The translations under genes were made by a program, and so were the position numbers. Under the pieces are notes generated by a model. The model searched no databases, had not been told where the DNA came from, and worked only from the letters and a program-made list of their open reading frames with translations. Positions 54,799-61,942 of a stretch of 64,000 nt of DNA are shown here, piece by piece. Origin of the DNA: Micrococcaceae bacterium Sec5.8 (lineage in GTDB: Bacteria > Actinomycetota > Actinomycetes > Actinomycetales > Micrococcaceae); assembly GCA_039636775.1 (NCBI GenBank), contig CP143429.1:124001-188000 (forward strand), in the 5' to 3' direction. The first letter of the stretch is position 1; each line of letters opens with the position of its first letter.

Positions 54799-55821
54799 AT
54801 GGATGCCGTCGATGCCCTGAACGAGATCGCCTTCTGGCTCGAACGCGAGCTCGCCCCGACCTTCAAGGTCCAGGCCTTCCGGAAGGCCGCCGGAATCATT
54901 GCCGATCTTGAGCCGGCGGACCTGGCGGCCAGGGCCGGGGACGGCCGGCTCAAGAGAACCAAAGGCATCGGCGACCGCACCTTCCAGGTCATCAGTGAAG
55001 CTCTCGACGGCGGGGTGCCGGAGTACCTGGACGGCCTGCGGACCCGGGGCGCCCAGCCGCTGGCGGCAGGCGGCCAGGAAATTCTGGCTGCCCTCCGCGG
55101 CGACCTGCACAGCCACAGTGACTGGTCCGACGGCGGGTCCCCGATCCAGGCCATGGTGGACGCCGCGAGGTTGCTGGGCCGCGACTACTTGGCGTTGACC
55201 GACCATTCGCCGAACCTGAAGATCGCCAATGGTCTCAGTGCCGGGCGGTTATCCGAGCAACTCGGGATCGTCGCCGGGATCAACGCACACGACGACGGCG
55301 GCTTCCGGCTGCTGCGGGGCATCGAGGTCGACATCCTTGAGGACGGCAGCCTGGACCAGACTCCGGAGATGCTCAATAGCTTGGATATTGTGGTGGCCAG
55401 CGTGCACTCGAAGCTCCGCTCGGACAAACGCACCATGACCCGGCGGATGCTCGGCGCGATCACCGACCCGCACACGAACGTGCTCGGGCACTGCACAGGC
55501 CGCCTCGTTCAGGGCGGCCGGGGAACGCGGCCGGCGTCGGAGTTTGACGCCCGGGAGGTCTTCGCCGCCTGCGCGGAAAACGACGTCGCCGTTGAAATCA
55601 ACTCCCGGCCCGAACGCCAGGATCCGCCCGGCGCCCTGATCGAACTGGCCCTCGAGGCGGGCTGCCTTTTCAGTATCGACAGCGACGCCCACGCCCCGGG
55701 GCAGCTTGATTTCCTGCAATACGGCGCCGAGCGCGCCGAACGCCACGGCGTTCCCGTGGCGCGGATCATTAACACCTGGCCCCTGGAGCGTCTGTTGGAG
55801 TGGTCGGGCGCAGAGAGCTGA
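54799..55821 (+). CDS. PHP-domain protein, PolX-like without polymerase palm
   Basis: The 340-residue protein has an N-terminal helix-hairpin-helix region like the 8-kDa domain of DNA polymerase X (FKVQAFRKAAGII, then RTKGIGDRTFQVISEAL, about residues 25-70) and a PHP phosphoesterase domain (about 95-335). Metal motifs are GDLHSHSDWSDG, LTDHS, ASVHSKL, GHCTGR, VEINSRP and DSDAH. The nucleotidyltransferase palm is absent. It probably acts as a 3'-5' exonuclease or phosphatase. ATG 54799 gives the conserved N-terminus. Confidence 0.88.
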   Translation: MDAVDALNEIAFWLERELAPTFKVQAFRKAAGIIADLEPADLAARAGDGRLKRTKGIGDRTFQVISEALDGGVPEYLDGLRTRGAQPLAAGGQEILAALRGDLHSHSDWSDGGSPIQAMVDAARLLGRDYLALTDHSPNLKIANGLSAGRLSEQLGIVAGINAHDDGGFRLLRGIEVDILEDGSLDQTPEMLNSLDIVVASVHSKLRSDKRTMTRRMLGAITDPHTNVLGHCTGRLVQGGRGTRPASEFDAREVFAACAENDVAVEINSRPERQDPPGALIELALEAGCLFSIDSDAHAPGQLDFLQYGAERAERHGVPVARIINTWPLERLLEWSGAES

Positions 55822-55905
55822 CCGTCCACGCGCCGGGCACGGACATGCCCATCCGCCGCCAGGGCCGCTGGACATAGCCCGGTTATGCCCAGTCCTAGGT
55901 GTCGA

Positions 55906-55976
55906 GAACGGGCATGCCCGTTCTTTGGGGCGGGAAGGGGGCATGCCCGTTCTTTGGGGCGGGAAGGGGGCATGCC
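55906..55976. repeat. 29-bp tandem repeat with perfect palindrome
   Basis: Units starting at 55910, 55939 and (partial) 55968 share GGGCATGCCCGTTCTTTGGG and the following GCGGGAAGG. The first forms the 18-bp palindrome GAACGGGCATGCCCGTTC (55906-55923) followed by TTT, which can act as terminator for the PHP gene. Related ATGCCC motifs occur at 55844 and 55885. Confidence 0.75.
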
Positions 55977-55979
55977 GCG

Positions 55980-57053
55980 CTATCTGCCCGCCGGGATCAG
56001 CGCGGTGGTTGAGGCCAGCTCCACCCTGCCCACGGCCGCGCCCGGGAGGCCGCTCGCTGGATCCAATGGATACGTCACCACCTCCCCGGAACGCTCGTGC
56101 GCGACGTGCAGCCAGCCGTTCCGGAGCAAATGGTGCCGGGGCCAGTCGCCGCCGCTGGGCAGATCGGCCAGGGGACGGACGGCGAGGCCGTCGCCACCCA
56201 CGTCCAGCACGCCGATCCGGTTGGAGCCCCGCACCCCCACGTAGGCGTGCACGCCATCCGCGGTGAGGGCGATTTCTGCAGCCCCGTCTCCCGGCAGCGG
56301 TCCGGCCAGGGTCGCCGGAAACATCCCGGTCAGGGCAAATTTTCCGGACGGGGAGCGGTGCACCAGGGCAACCTCAATCGAGTATTCAGTCACCACGAGT
56401 ACGCTGCCGCCGGCACGTTGAACCAGATGCCGCGGACCGCTGTCCGAAGGCAGAGCCACCTCGTGGTCCAGCAGCAGCCCCGCGGCGGGCACGTAGTTCC
56501 AGATCCGCAGGAGGTCGTGTCCGAGGTCGGTGGTCATCACCCGGCCGTCGTCGAGCATCAGGCTGGCATGGGCACGGCTGGGACGGCCAGGGACTTCCGA
56601 GGCGGCGGCCGCGAAGCGGGCCGTGATGCCGCCGTCGTCGTCGAGTTCATACAGCAGGACCTGGCCGTCACCCCAGCACGCCACCACCAGAAAGCGGCCC
56701 CGCGGGTCGACGGCGACATGACAGGCGGCGTCTCCCGCCGGCCAGACCCGTCCCGCGGGTTCCAGGCCGAATGCGCCGCACCTGCGATATGCCCGGACCG
56801 TGCCCGCTTTCTCGGCAACGGCGTAGACCATCCCGAGGCCGGGGTGAACGGCGAGGAACGACGGCGAGTCCGCGGCAGCGGCGACCCCCAGCAGGCGCAG
56901 CGTTCCGCCGGTGCCGGCGTGCAACGCCCCGATGCCGGTCCCGCTTCCGCCGCCGTCCGCGGTGTAGCATCCGGTCCAGATCATTTCGTGGGATGGGATG
57001 GCGCCGGCGGGCACTGGCGGCATAGGTTCGGAAGGCGATCTGTGGGTGGCCAT
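55980..57053 (-). CDS. Lactonase family (6-phosphogluconolactonase-like) protein
   Basis: This 357-residue seven-bladed beta-propeller of the YbhE/Pgl lactonase family has family phrases GCYTADGGGSGTGIGALH (about residues 28-45), FLAVHPGLGMVYAV, CHVAVDPRGRFLVVACW, PRHLV, and the last-blade DWPRHHLL. It may hydrolyse 6-phosphogluconolactone, but members of this family have diverse roles. There is no signal peptide. ATG 57053 is chosen; an upstream extension lacks character. Confidence 0.85.
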   Translation of the reverse strand: MATHRSPSEPMPPVPAGAIPSHEMIWTGCYTADGGGSGTGIGALHAGTGGTLRLLGVAAAADSPSFLAVHPGLGMVYAVAEKAGTVRAYRRCGAFGLEPAGRVWPAGDAACHVAVDPRGRFLVVACWGDGQVLLYELDDDGGITARFAAAASEVPGRPSRAHASLMLDDGRVMTTDLGHDLLRIWNYVPAAGLLLDHEVALPSDSGPRHLVQRAGGSVLVVTEYSIEVALVHRSPSGKFALTGMFPATLAGPLPGDGAAEIALTADGVHAYVGVRGSNRIGVLDVGGDGLAVRPLADLPSGGDWPRHHLLRNGWLHVAHERSGEVVTYPLDPASGLPGAAVGRVELASTTALIPAGR

Positions 57054-57119
57054 AGTCTCATCCTGCCACTTCGATAGCATGGCGTTTCCGGCACCGGCCG
57101 CCGAAAGGGGAAGCCCGGC

Positions 57120-58013
57120 ATGATAACCACACCAGCGCCGCAGCCCGACGTCGTCATCCGGCTCCGGGCCGCCGGCTGCGTCTTCGCCGAGGAGGAAGCG
57201 GCGCTTTTGGCGGCAGCCGCGACGGGACCGGATCACCTCGACGCCCTCGTGGAGCGCCGGATTTCCGGTCAACCGCTCGAGCACGTCCTGGGCTGGGCCG
57301 AGTTCTGCGGACTACGGATCGCCGTGGACCCGGGCGTCTTTGTGCCGCGCCGCCGCACCGGCTTCCTCGTCAAGCGGGCAGTCCGGCTGCTCCGACACAA
57401 GGGAAGCCCAGGGCGATTGCCCGTCGTCGTTGACCTGTGCTGCGGATCGGGCGCGGTGGGTGCCGCGCTCGCAGTGCTGGCGGGGCCGCTGAAATTGTAT
57501 GCCGCCGACATCGACGCCGCCGCTGTCCGGTGCGCGGCCCGGAATGTGGCGCCGTTCGGGGGTAAAACGTATGAAGGGGATTTGTATGAGCCGCTTCCCG
57601 CGCACCTACGCGGCGCGGTGGATGTCCTGGCCGTCAATGCCCCGTATGTTCCTTCGGCAGAGATCAGCACCATGCCGCGGGAAGCCCGCCTCCACGAACC
57701 GCGGGCTTCCCTGGATGGCGGTGATGACGGGCAGGCGGTGCACCGGCAGGTGGCCGCCGCGGCGACGATGTGGCTGGCGCCGGGCGGCTCCCTGCTGATT
57801 GAGACCAGCCGGCGGCAGGCGCCGAAGACCGTGGAGCTTTTCGCCCGCAATGGGCTCACGGCACGGGTGGCGAGGTCCAAGGCGTTGGACGCGACCGTTG
57901 TTATCGGGACAGTGGATATCGGGAGAGCCGATATCAGGACAGCCGGGAGCTACCCCGAAACTACCAGGACAGCCCCGGCCGCCCCACCCCTGTCGCCGGG
58001 TGATCCAGTGTAG
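57120..58013 (+). CDS. HemK-like protein N5-glutamine methyltransferase
   Basis: The 297-residue protein has an N-terminal helical domain (about 1-75) with GQPLEHVLGWAEFCGLRI, the SAM motif VVDLCCGSGAVGAALAV (about 101-117) and the HemK-type FVPRRRTGFLV. The usual NPPY catalytic motif is read as NAPY (VNAPYVP, about 179-185). It resembles the paralogous 'putative protein N(5)-glutamine methyltransferase' group of actinobacteria rather than PrmC itself. A repetitive C-terminal tail (about 260-297) is disordered. Confidence 0.85.
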   Translation: MITTPAPQPDVVIRLRAAGCVFAEEEAALLAAAATGPDHLDALVERRISGQPLEHVLGWAEFCGLRIAVDPGVFVPRRRTGFLVKRAVRLLRHKGSPGRLPVVVDLCCGSGAVGAALAVLAGPLKLYAADIDAAAVRCAARNVAPFGGKTYEGDLYEPLPAHLRGAVDVLAVNAPYVPSAEISTMPREARLHEPRASLDGGDDGQAVHRQVAAAATMWLAPGGSLLIETSRRQAPKTVELFARNGLTARVARSKALDATVVIGTVDIGRADIRTAGSYPETTRTAPAAPPLSPGDPV

Positions 58014-58508
58014 CTAGCGACCCAGATCGGGATCGACGTGGATCGATACTCCGGCCGGAGTGGCCCCGCCCTGGTCGGACCAGTCCTGGCCAGGCTGGTC
58101 ATTCAAGTCCGCGTCGGACTCGACGTCGGACGCGGCGGCGGCTGTTGACGTGCCCAGGTTGACCGTTTCGGGATGGGTGCTGTGCGCCGGGATGCCGGAG
58201 CCTGCTGCGGCGGGGGTGCCGGCGTCGTTCAAGCCGGATCCGCCGGTGGTCTCCTTCGAGCCGTCGCCGCGGACAGCGGAACCGATGACGGTTCCGGCGC
58301 GGCGGGCGGCCTCACCCAACTGTTCGGATACCTCGGGCGCCTTTTCCTTTACGGCGTCGGCTGCCGCTGTCACTTTGTCCTGGACGGGTTGGCTCTGCCA
58401 GAGGGCCGTTGCCCGGGCTTTGAGTTTCTCGTACGCAGCCCGTCCGGACCGTGACCCGAGAATGTAGCCCGCGGCGATTCCGGTGCCGAAAAGAAGTTTG
58501 CCTTTCAT
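58014..58508 (-). CDS. YtxH-like small protein
   Basis: This 164-residue protein has an N-terminal hydrophobic segment (MKGKLLFGTGIAAGYILGSR, residues 1-20) followed by helices (SGRAAYEKLKARATALW) and an acidic, low-complexity tail. The GYILGSRSGRAAYE pattern is typical of YtxH-like actinobacterial stress proteins. It is convergent with the methyltransferase, with abutting stops. GGAGGA precedes the ATG. Confidence 0.7.
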   Translation of the reverse strand: MKGKLLFGTGIAAGYILGSRSGRAAYEKLKARATALWQSQPVQDKVTAAADAVKEKAPEVSEQLGEAARRAGTVIGSAVRGDGSKETTGGSGLNDAGTPAAAGSGIPAHSTHPETVNLGTSTAAAASDVESDADLNDQPGQDWSDQGGATPAGVSIHVDPDLGR

Positions 58509-58589
58509 GCTGTCCTCCTGCTGATCGGTGGTGCTCAGGGTTTGGGTGTTCTTAGTTTGGTGTCGCGGAGTCCGGGGAAGGCCGGGTGC

Positions 58590-58627
58590 AAAAAACCGGC
58601 CCCGGGACGAATCCCGGGACCGGCTTT
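58590..58627 (-). terminator. Terminator of the GlsB-like gene
   Basis: On the minus strand AAAGCCGGTCCCGGGA pairs with TCCCGGGGCCGGTTTTTT (loop TTCG), ending in six Ts, a strong Rho-independent terminator 14 bases after the GlsB-like stop. Confidence 0.88.
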
Positions 58628-58640
58628 CGGTCGCGTCAGC

Positions 58641-58904
58641 TTAGCGTGCTGAGCGCTTGGTGATCATGCCGTAAACGAGCAGTACGATGATCGAGCCGCC
58701 GATGGCCAGGAGCCAAGTCGACAGCGAGAAGAATTCGTTGATGTCCGCGTTGAACAGCATGCTGCCGAGCCAGCCGCCGAGAAGTGCGCCAACGACGCCG
58801 AGCAGCAGCGTGATGAAGATGCCACCGCCCTGGCGGCCCGGGAGGATTGCCTTAGCGATTGCACCGGCGATAAGACCCAGAAGCAGAAATCCGAGAAAAC
58901 CCAT
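58641..58904 (-). CDS. GlsB/YeaQ/YmgE family membrane protein
   Basis: This 87-residue protein has three hydrophobic segments (residues 2-20, 27-48, 60-80) with GLIAGAIAKAILPGRQGGG, the transglycosylase-associated/GlsB family signature. Probably a general stress membrane protein. AAGGA lies nine bases before ATG 58904. Confidence 0.9.
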   Translation of the reverse strand: MGFLGFLLLGLIAGAIAKAILPGRQGGGIFITLLLGVVGALLGGWLGSMLFNADINEFFSLSTWLLAIGGSIIVLLVYGMITKRSAR

Positions 58905-59054
58905 TTTTTTAGATCCTTCTTCTACACATAGAGGAGGCACCCGGAATGCCGGGTGCGCTACATCCTTCTCCCCAATAGTAATCATGCTTAGTATAAAAGA
59001 GCCAGTTGAGAGCGGCGAAATGTTCTACAGCGGCGCCTTTGAGGGCACCGAAAG

Positions 59055-59264
59055 TCAGCGCTCGAGGCGGAAACCGAGCTTAATGGTGACCTGCCAGTCA
59101 GCCACCTCGCCGTTTTCGAGGTGTCCGCGGACTTCCTTGACCTCAAACCAGTCCAGGTTGCGCAGGGTCTTGGCGGCCTCGGCGATGCCGTTGCGGACTG
59201 CGGCGTCGATGCCTTCGGTCGAGGTTCCAACGATTTCAGAAATGCTGTACGTGTGATTGGACAA
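59055..59264 (-). CDS. Dodecin
   Basis: The 69-residue dodecin sequesters flavin (FMN, lumichrome) or CoA in a dodecameric cage. The family text VGTSTEGIDAAVRNGIAEA (about residues 12-30), the flavin-stacking Trp in LDWFEV (about 38-43) and WQVTIKLGFRLE are all present. The start is TTG 59264 with GGAG six bases upstream. Confidence 0.93.
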   Translation of the reverse strand: MSNHTYSISEIVGTSTEGIDAAVRNGIAEAAKTLRNLDWFEVKEVRGHLENGEVADWQVTIKLGFRLER

Positions 59265-59359
59265 CTTCGCTCCTCATGATCGGCAGGGAGACCCGGCGGT
59301 GGGCCGTTCCTGCAGATTAGCCGACGGGCAGCGGCGGGACTAGGGCGGGACGCTCTGTT

Positions 59360-60241
59360 TCACAATCCCGCCACCGGCCCGGGGTCGGGCCGCTTGGGCA
59401 GCAGGGGAGGGGCATCAGAGCGTTTCCGGACCCGGCTGAGCATCCAGGGAAGCAGGTAATTGTTGAACCAGGCAAGGTCCCCTGCCTTGCTTTCCCGCCA
59501 GGTTCCGGGCGGCATTGGTTTGGGCTCCAGCGGACGAAGGCTGTGCGGGACGCTGAGGGATTCAAGCACCATGGCCGCGATGGTGTGATGTCCCATCGGG
59601 GAGAAGTGCAGCCGGTCCGGGTCCCACATCTGCGGGTCGGAAAGTTGCCGCAGGGACCATAGATCGGCGATGACGCCATGGTGGCGCGCGGCGATGGTCC
59701 GGATGTTCTCGTTAAAGACAGCCACCCTGCCCCGGTTGTGACCCAACAGCGGTGTATCGCCCCAGTCCGGACCTGTGAACAGCACAATGGTGGCACCGGT
59801 GGCACTGAGCATCCCCACTGCCGCGTCGAGGGCAGCGGCAAGCCGGTCAGGATCGCTGCGGTGGAACACGAGGTCGTTGCCGCCGGCGGAGAGCGTGACC
59901 AGATCCGGTTTCAAGGCAATGGCAGGCCCGAGTTGCCGGTCAAGGATCTCCCGCAGGAGGAGGCCGCTGACGGCAAGGTTTGCGTAGGCGAACTCCGCCC
60001 GTCTTTCGCTTAGTTCCTCGGCGATTCGGTCGGCCCATCCCCTCATGCCGCCAGGGCTCAGCGGTTCTGGATCCCCCATGCCGGCGGTGAACGAATCGCC
60101 CATAGCGACGTAGCGGCTCCAGAGGCCTGCTGTTGCCGGGCCGTCGCCCGGGCCCGGAGCCCGCCCTGGGCGCCGCCCCAGGGCAGGACCTCCGGCGCCG
60201 GCAGGGCCGGCGCCGAAATCCAAGAAGCCGGCGGCGTTCAC
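59360..60241 (-). CDS. SGNH/GDSL-type hydrolase
   Basis: Lipase/esterase-type hydrolase, 293 residues from GTG 60241. Block I is YVAMGDSFTAGMGD (about 44-57), the GGND block III is at about 118-121 and the catalytic D-x-x-H is in DRLHFSPMGH. The first 40 residues are Gly/Pro-rich and may be misread; a start nearer block I is possible. There is no signal peptide. Single gene, downstream of terC. Confidence 0.85.
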   Translation of the reverse strand: MNAAGFLDFGAGPAGAGGPALGRRPGRAPGPGDGPATAGLWSRYVAMGDSFTAGMGDPEPLSPGGMRGWADRIAEELSERRAEFAYANLAVSGLLLREILDRQLGPAIALKPDLVTLSAGGNDLVFHRSDPDRLAAALDAAVGMLSATGATIVLFTGPDWGDTPLLGHNRGRVAVFNENIRTIAARHHGVIADLWSLRQLSDPQMWDPDRLHFSPMGHHTIAAMVLESLSVPHSLRPLEPKPMPPGTWRESKAGDLAWFNNYLLPWMLSRVRKRSDAPPLLPKRPDPGPVAGL

Positions 60242-60274
60242 ACGTCCAGCAATACGCCGAAAATGCAGGCTCTG

Positions 60275-61306
60275 CTAGGTACTTTGGTCCCGAACCGGGC
60301 GGGCGCGCCGCCACAACGGTTCCAGGGCGGCGACTTCATCGGGGGTGGCCATCCCGAACGGAGGGCTGGCCGGCGCCGTCAGGCCCTGGCGGTCCTGACC
60401 CCGGGTGGCCCAGAGGCTCGCACCAATGGATATCCCAAGGATCGTGGCGATGACGGCCAGCGAGATCGGTGTGGGGATGTAGTAAATGTCGATCTTGAGG
60501 AGCATTTTGATGCCGACCCAGATCAGGACCAGTGCGAGTCCGATCTTGAGGTAGATAAAGCGGTGAATCAGGTCTGCGAGCAGGAAGTACATGGCCCGGA
60601 GCCCCAGGATGGCGAACGCGTTGGCGGTGAAGACCAGGAACACCTCGTCGGTAACGGCGAAGATCGCAGGGATGGAGTCCACCGCGAAGATGATGTCGGT
60701 GACCTCGATGAGGACCAGGACGGCGAGGAGAGGGGTGGCGAGGACGGCGCCTCCCTTACGGATCAGGAAGCGCTGGCCGTGGAAGTCATCTGTCATGGGC
60801 ACGCGCCGGCGGAAGAGTTTCAGGACCCGGGACTGTTCCGGGTCAAGGTGGTCGTTGCGGTGGCGGATCATCCGGTAGCCGGTAAGAAGCAGGAACGCCG
60901 CAAAGATGTACAGCACCCAGCCGGCGCTGGCGATGATCGCGGAGCCTGCCGCAATGAAGATGCCGCGAAAAACCAGGGCCCCGAGGACGCCGAAGAACAA
61001 CACCCGGTGCTGGTATTCGCGGGGCACTGCGAAGTACGTGAAGATGATCGCCCAAATGAAGACGTTGTCCACGGCGAGGGACTTTTCGATCAAATAGCCC
61101 GCGAAGTATTGCTGTCCGAACTCCGCGCCGTAGATCTGCCATATCACGGCACCGAAGCCTACTCCGAAGGCAACCCAGAGGCCGGACCATAAAGCGGCTT
61201 CGCGGACTCCGATCACATGCGCACTGCGGTGCGCGAACAGATCCACGGCGAGCATCAACACAATTACAGCGAGAACGGCCAACCAGGCCCAGAAAGGAAC
61301 ACTCAT
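60275..61306 (-). CDS. TerC family membrane protein (Alx-like)
   Basis: Integral membrane protein of 343 residues with about nine helices. The TerC signatures EKSLAVDNVFIWAIIFTYF (about 75-93) and IEVTDIIFAVDSIPAIFAVT (about 197-216) carry the conserved metal-binding acidic residues. Members export Mn(2+) or confer tellurite resistance; a probable Mn riboswitch in the leader supports manganese export. A C-terminal cytoplasmic tail follows the last helix. Confidence 0.93.
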   Translation of the reverse strand: MSVPFWAWLAVLAVIVLMLAVDLFAHRSAHVIGVREAALWSGLWVAFGVGFGAVIWQIYGAEFGQQYFAGYLIEKSLAVDNVFIWAIIFTYFAVPREYQHRVLFFGVLGALVFRGIFIAAGSAIIASAGWVLYIFAAFLLLTGYRMIRHRNDHLDPEQSRVLKLFRRRVPMTDDFHGQRFLIRKGGAVLATPLLAVLVLIEVTDIIFAVDSIPAIFAVTDEVFLVFTANAFAILGLRAMYFLLADLIHRFIYLKIGLALVLIWVGIKMLLKIDIYYIPTPISLAVIATILGISIGASLWATRGQDRQGLTAPASPPFGMATPDEVAALEPLWRRARPVRDQST

Positions 61307-61319
61307 CAGGGGTTACCTG

Positions 61320-61440
61320 CCTCCAGTCAGTTCAAACCAACTGGAGGTCTCTCCCGGTCCCGGGGGACCTGTCCGCCGGGCCGCTCAGGGGCGGCCGTAT
61401 TGACGACGGAACATGTGGGGGATACTCCCCTCCGTTAGCA
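61320..61440 (-). promoter_or_regulatory. yybP-ykoY (Mn2+) riboswitch candidate upstream of terC
   Basis: In the minus-strand leader of terC I read GGAGGGGAGTATCCCC, then GTCAATACGGCC, then GACCGGGAGAGACCTCC and a closing stem. The GGGGAGTA loop and the GACC...GACC arrangement resemble the yybP-ykoY manganese riboswitch, which is known upstream of TerC/Alx genes. Exact boundaries need a covariance model. Confidence 0.6.
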
Positions 61441-61603
61441 CTAGTGAAACATATTTCCGGTGCCGGGACAATGAAGAGCGGCGGTGTCCGCGTGCTGGCC
61501 CTGGTGCGGCCCCTGCGTTCTTGGGCTAATCGTTTTAATCGCGCCGCGTGATCAATTGTCTTTTCCTTTGCTAGGCTGGCGCTCCGTTGAGCGTCCGCTC
61601 GTC

Positions 61604-61682
61604 GATAAAGGCAAAACCGGCGCGAGCCGGTGACGCAAAGCCACGGGGCCCACGAGGTCAGCCGGGCCTCCGAACAGCAAAG
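61604..61682 (+). promoter_or_regulatory. Cyclic di-GMP-I (GEMM) riboswitch
   Basis: The consensus is clear: ATAAAGGCAAAACC, a GGC/GCC stem with GCGA tetraloop, then GGTGACGCAAAGCCACGGG, a second arm with ACGAGG and TCAGCCGGGCC. GACGCAAAGCCAC is the diagnostic core and includes the ligand-binding nucleotides. It lies 260 bases upstream of the GGDEF-type gene at 61943, in the same direction. An inverted repeat CCGGGAC/GTCCCGG (about 61742-61775) downstream may belong to the expression platform. Confidence 0.9.
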
Positions 61683-61942
61683 GTCCGCCAGTATGCATCC
61701 GATTACCCAGGCTTGCCGTTCCGCGCACCCGGCCCACCGTCCGGGACCGCTCGACAGTACACGTCCCGGCCGCAGACCCTCCGGGGCCTGACGCCGGCGT
61801 CTTTGGGGACGACCTTCCAGCCGGGCACAGTGCCGGCCACGCCAGCGACTGACCCTTGTCCCGCTGGCCCGGACTGTGGCTCGAAGCTACCCATCGTTTA
61901 GCGAAGTTGTCCGGCCTCACTACCTAATAAAGGTGTCATGTC

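Noticed and set aside
61587..61901. 104-codon plus frame overlapping the c-di-GMP riboswitch
   Set aside because: It covers the structured aptamer, has no RBS, and its product is low complexity.
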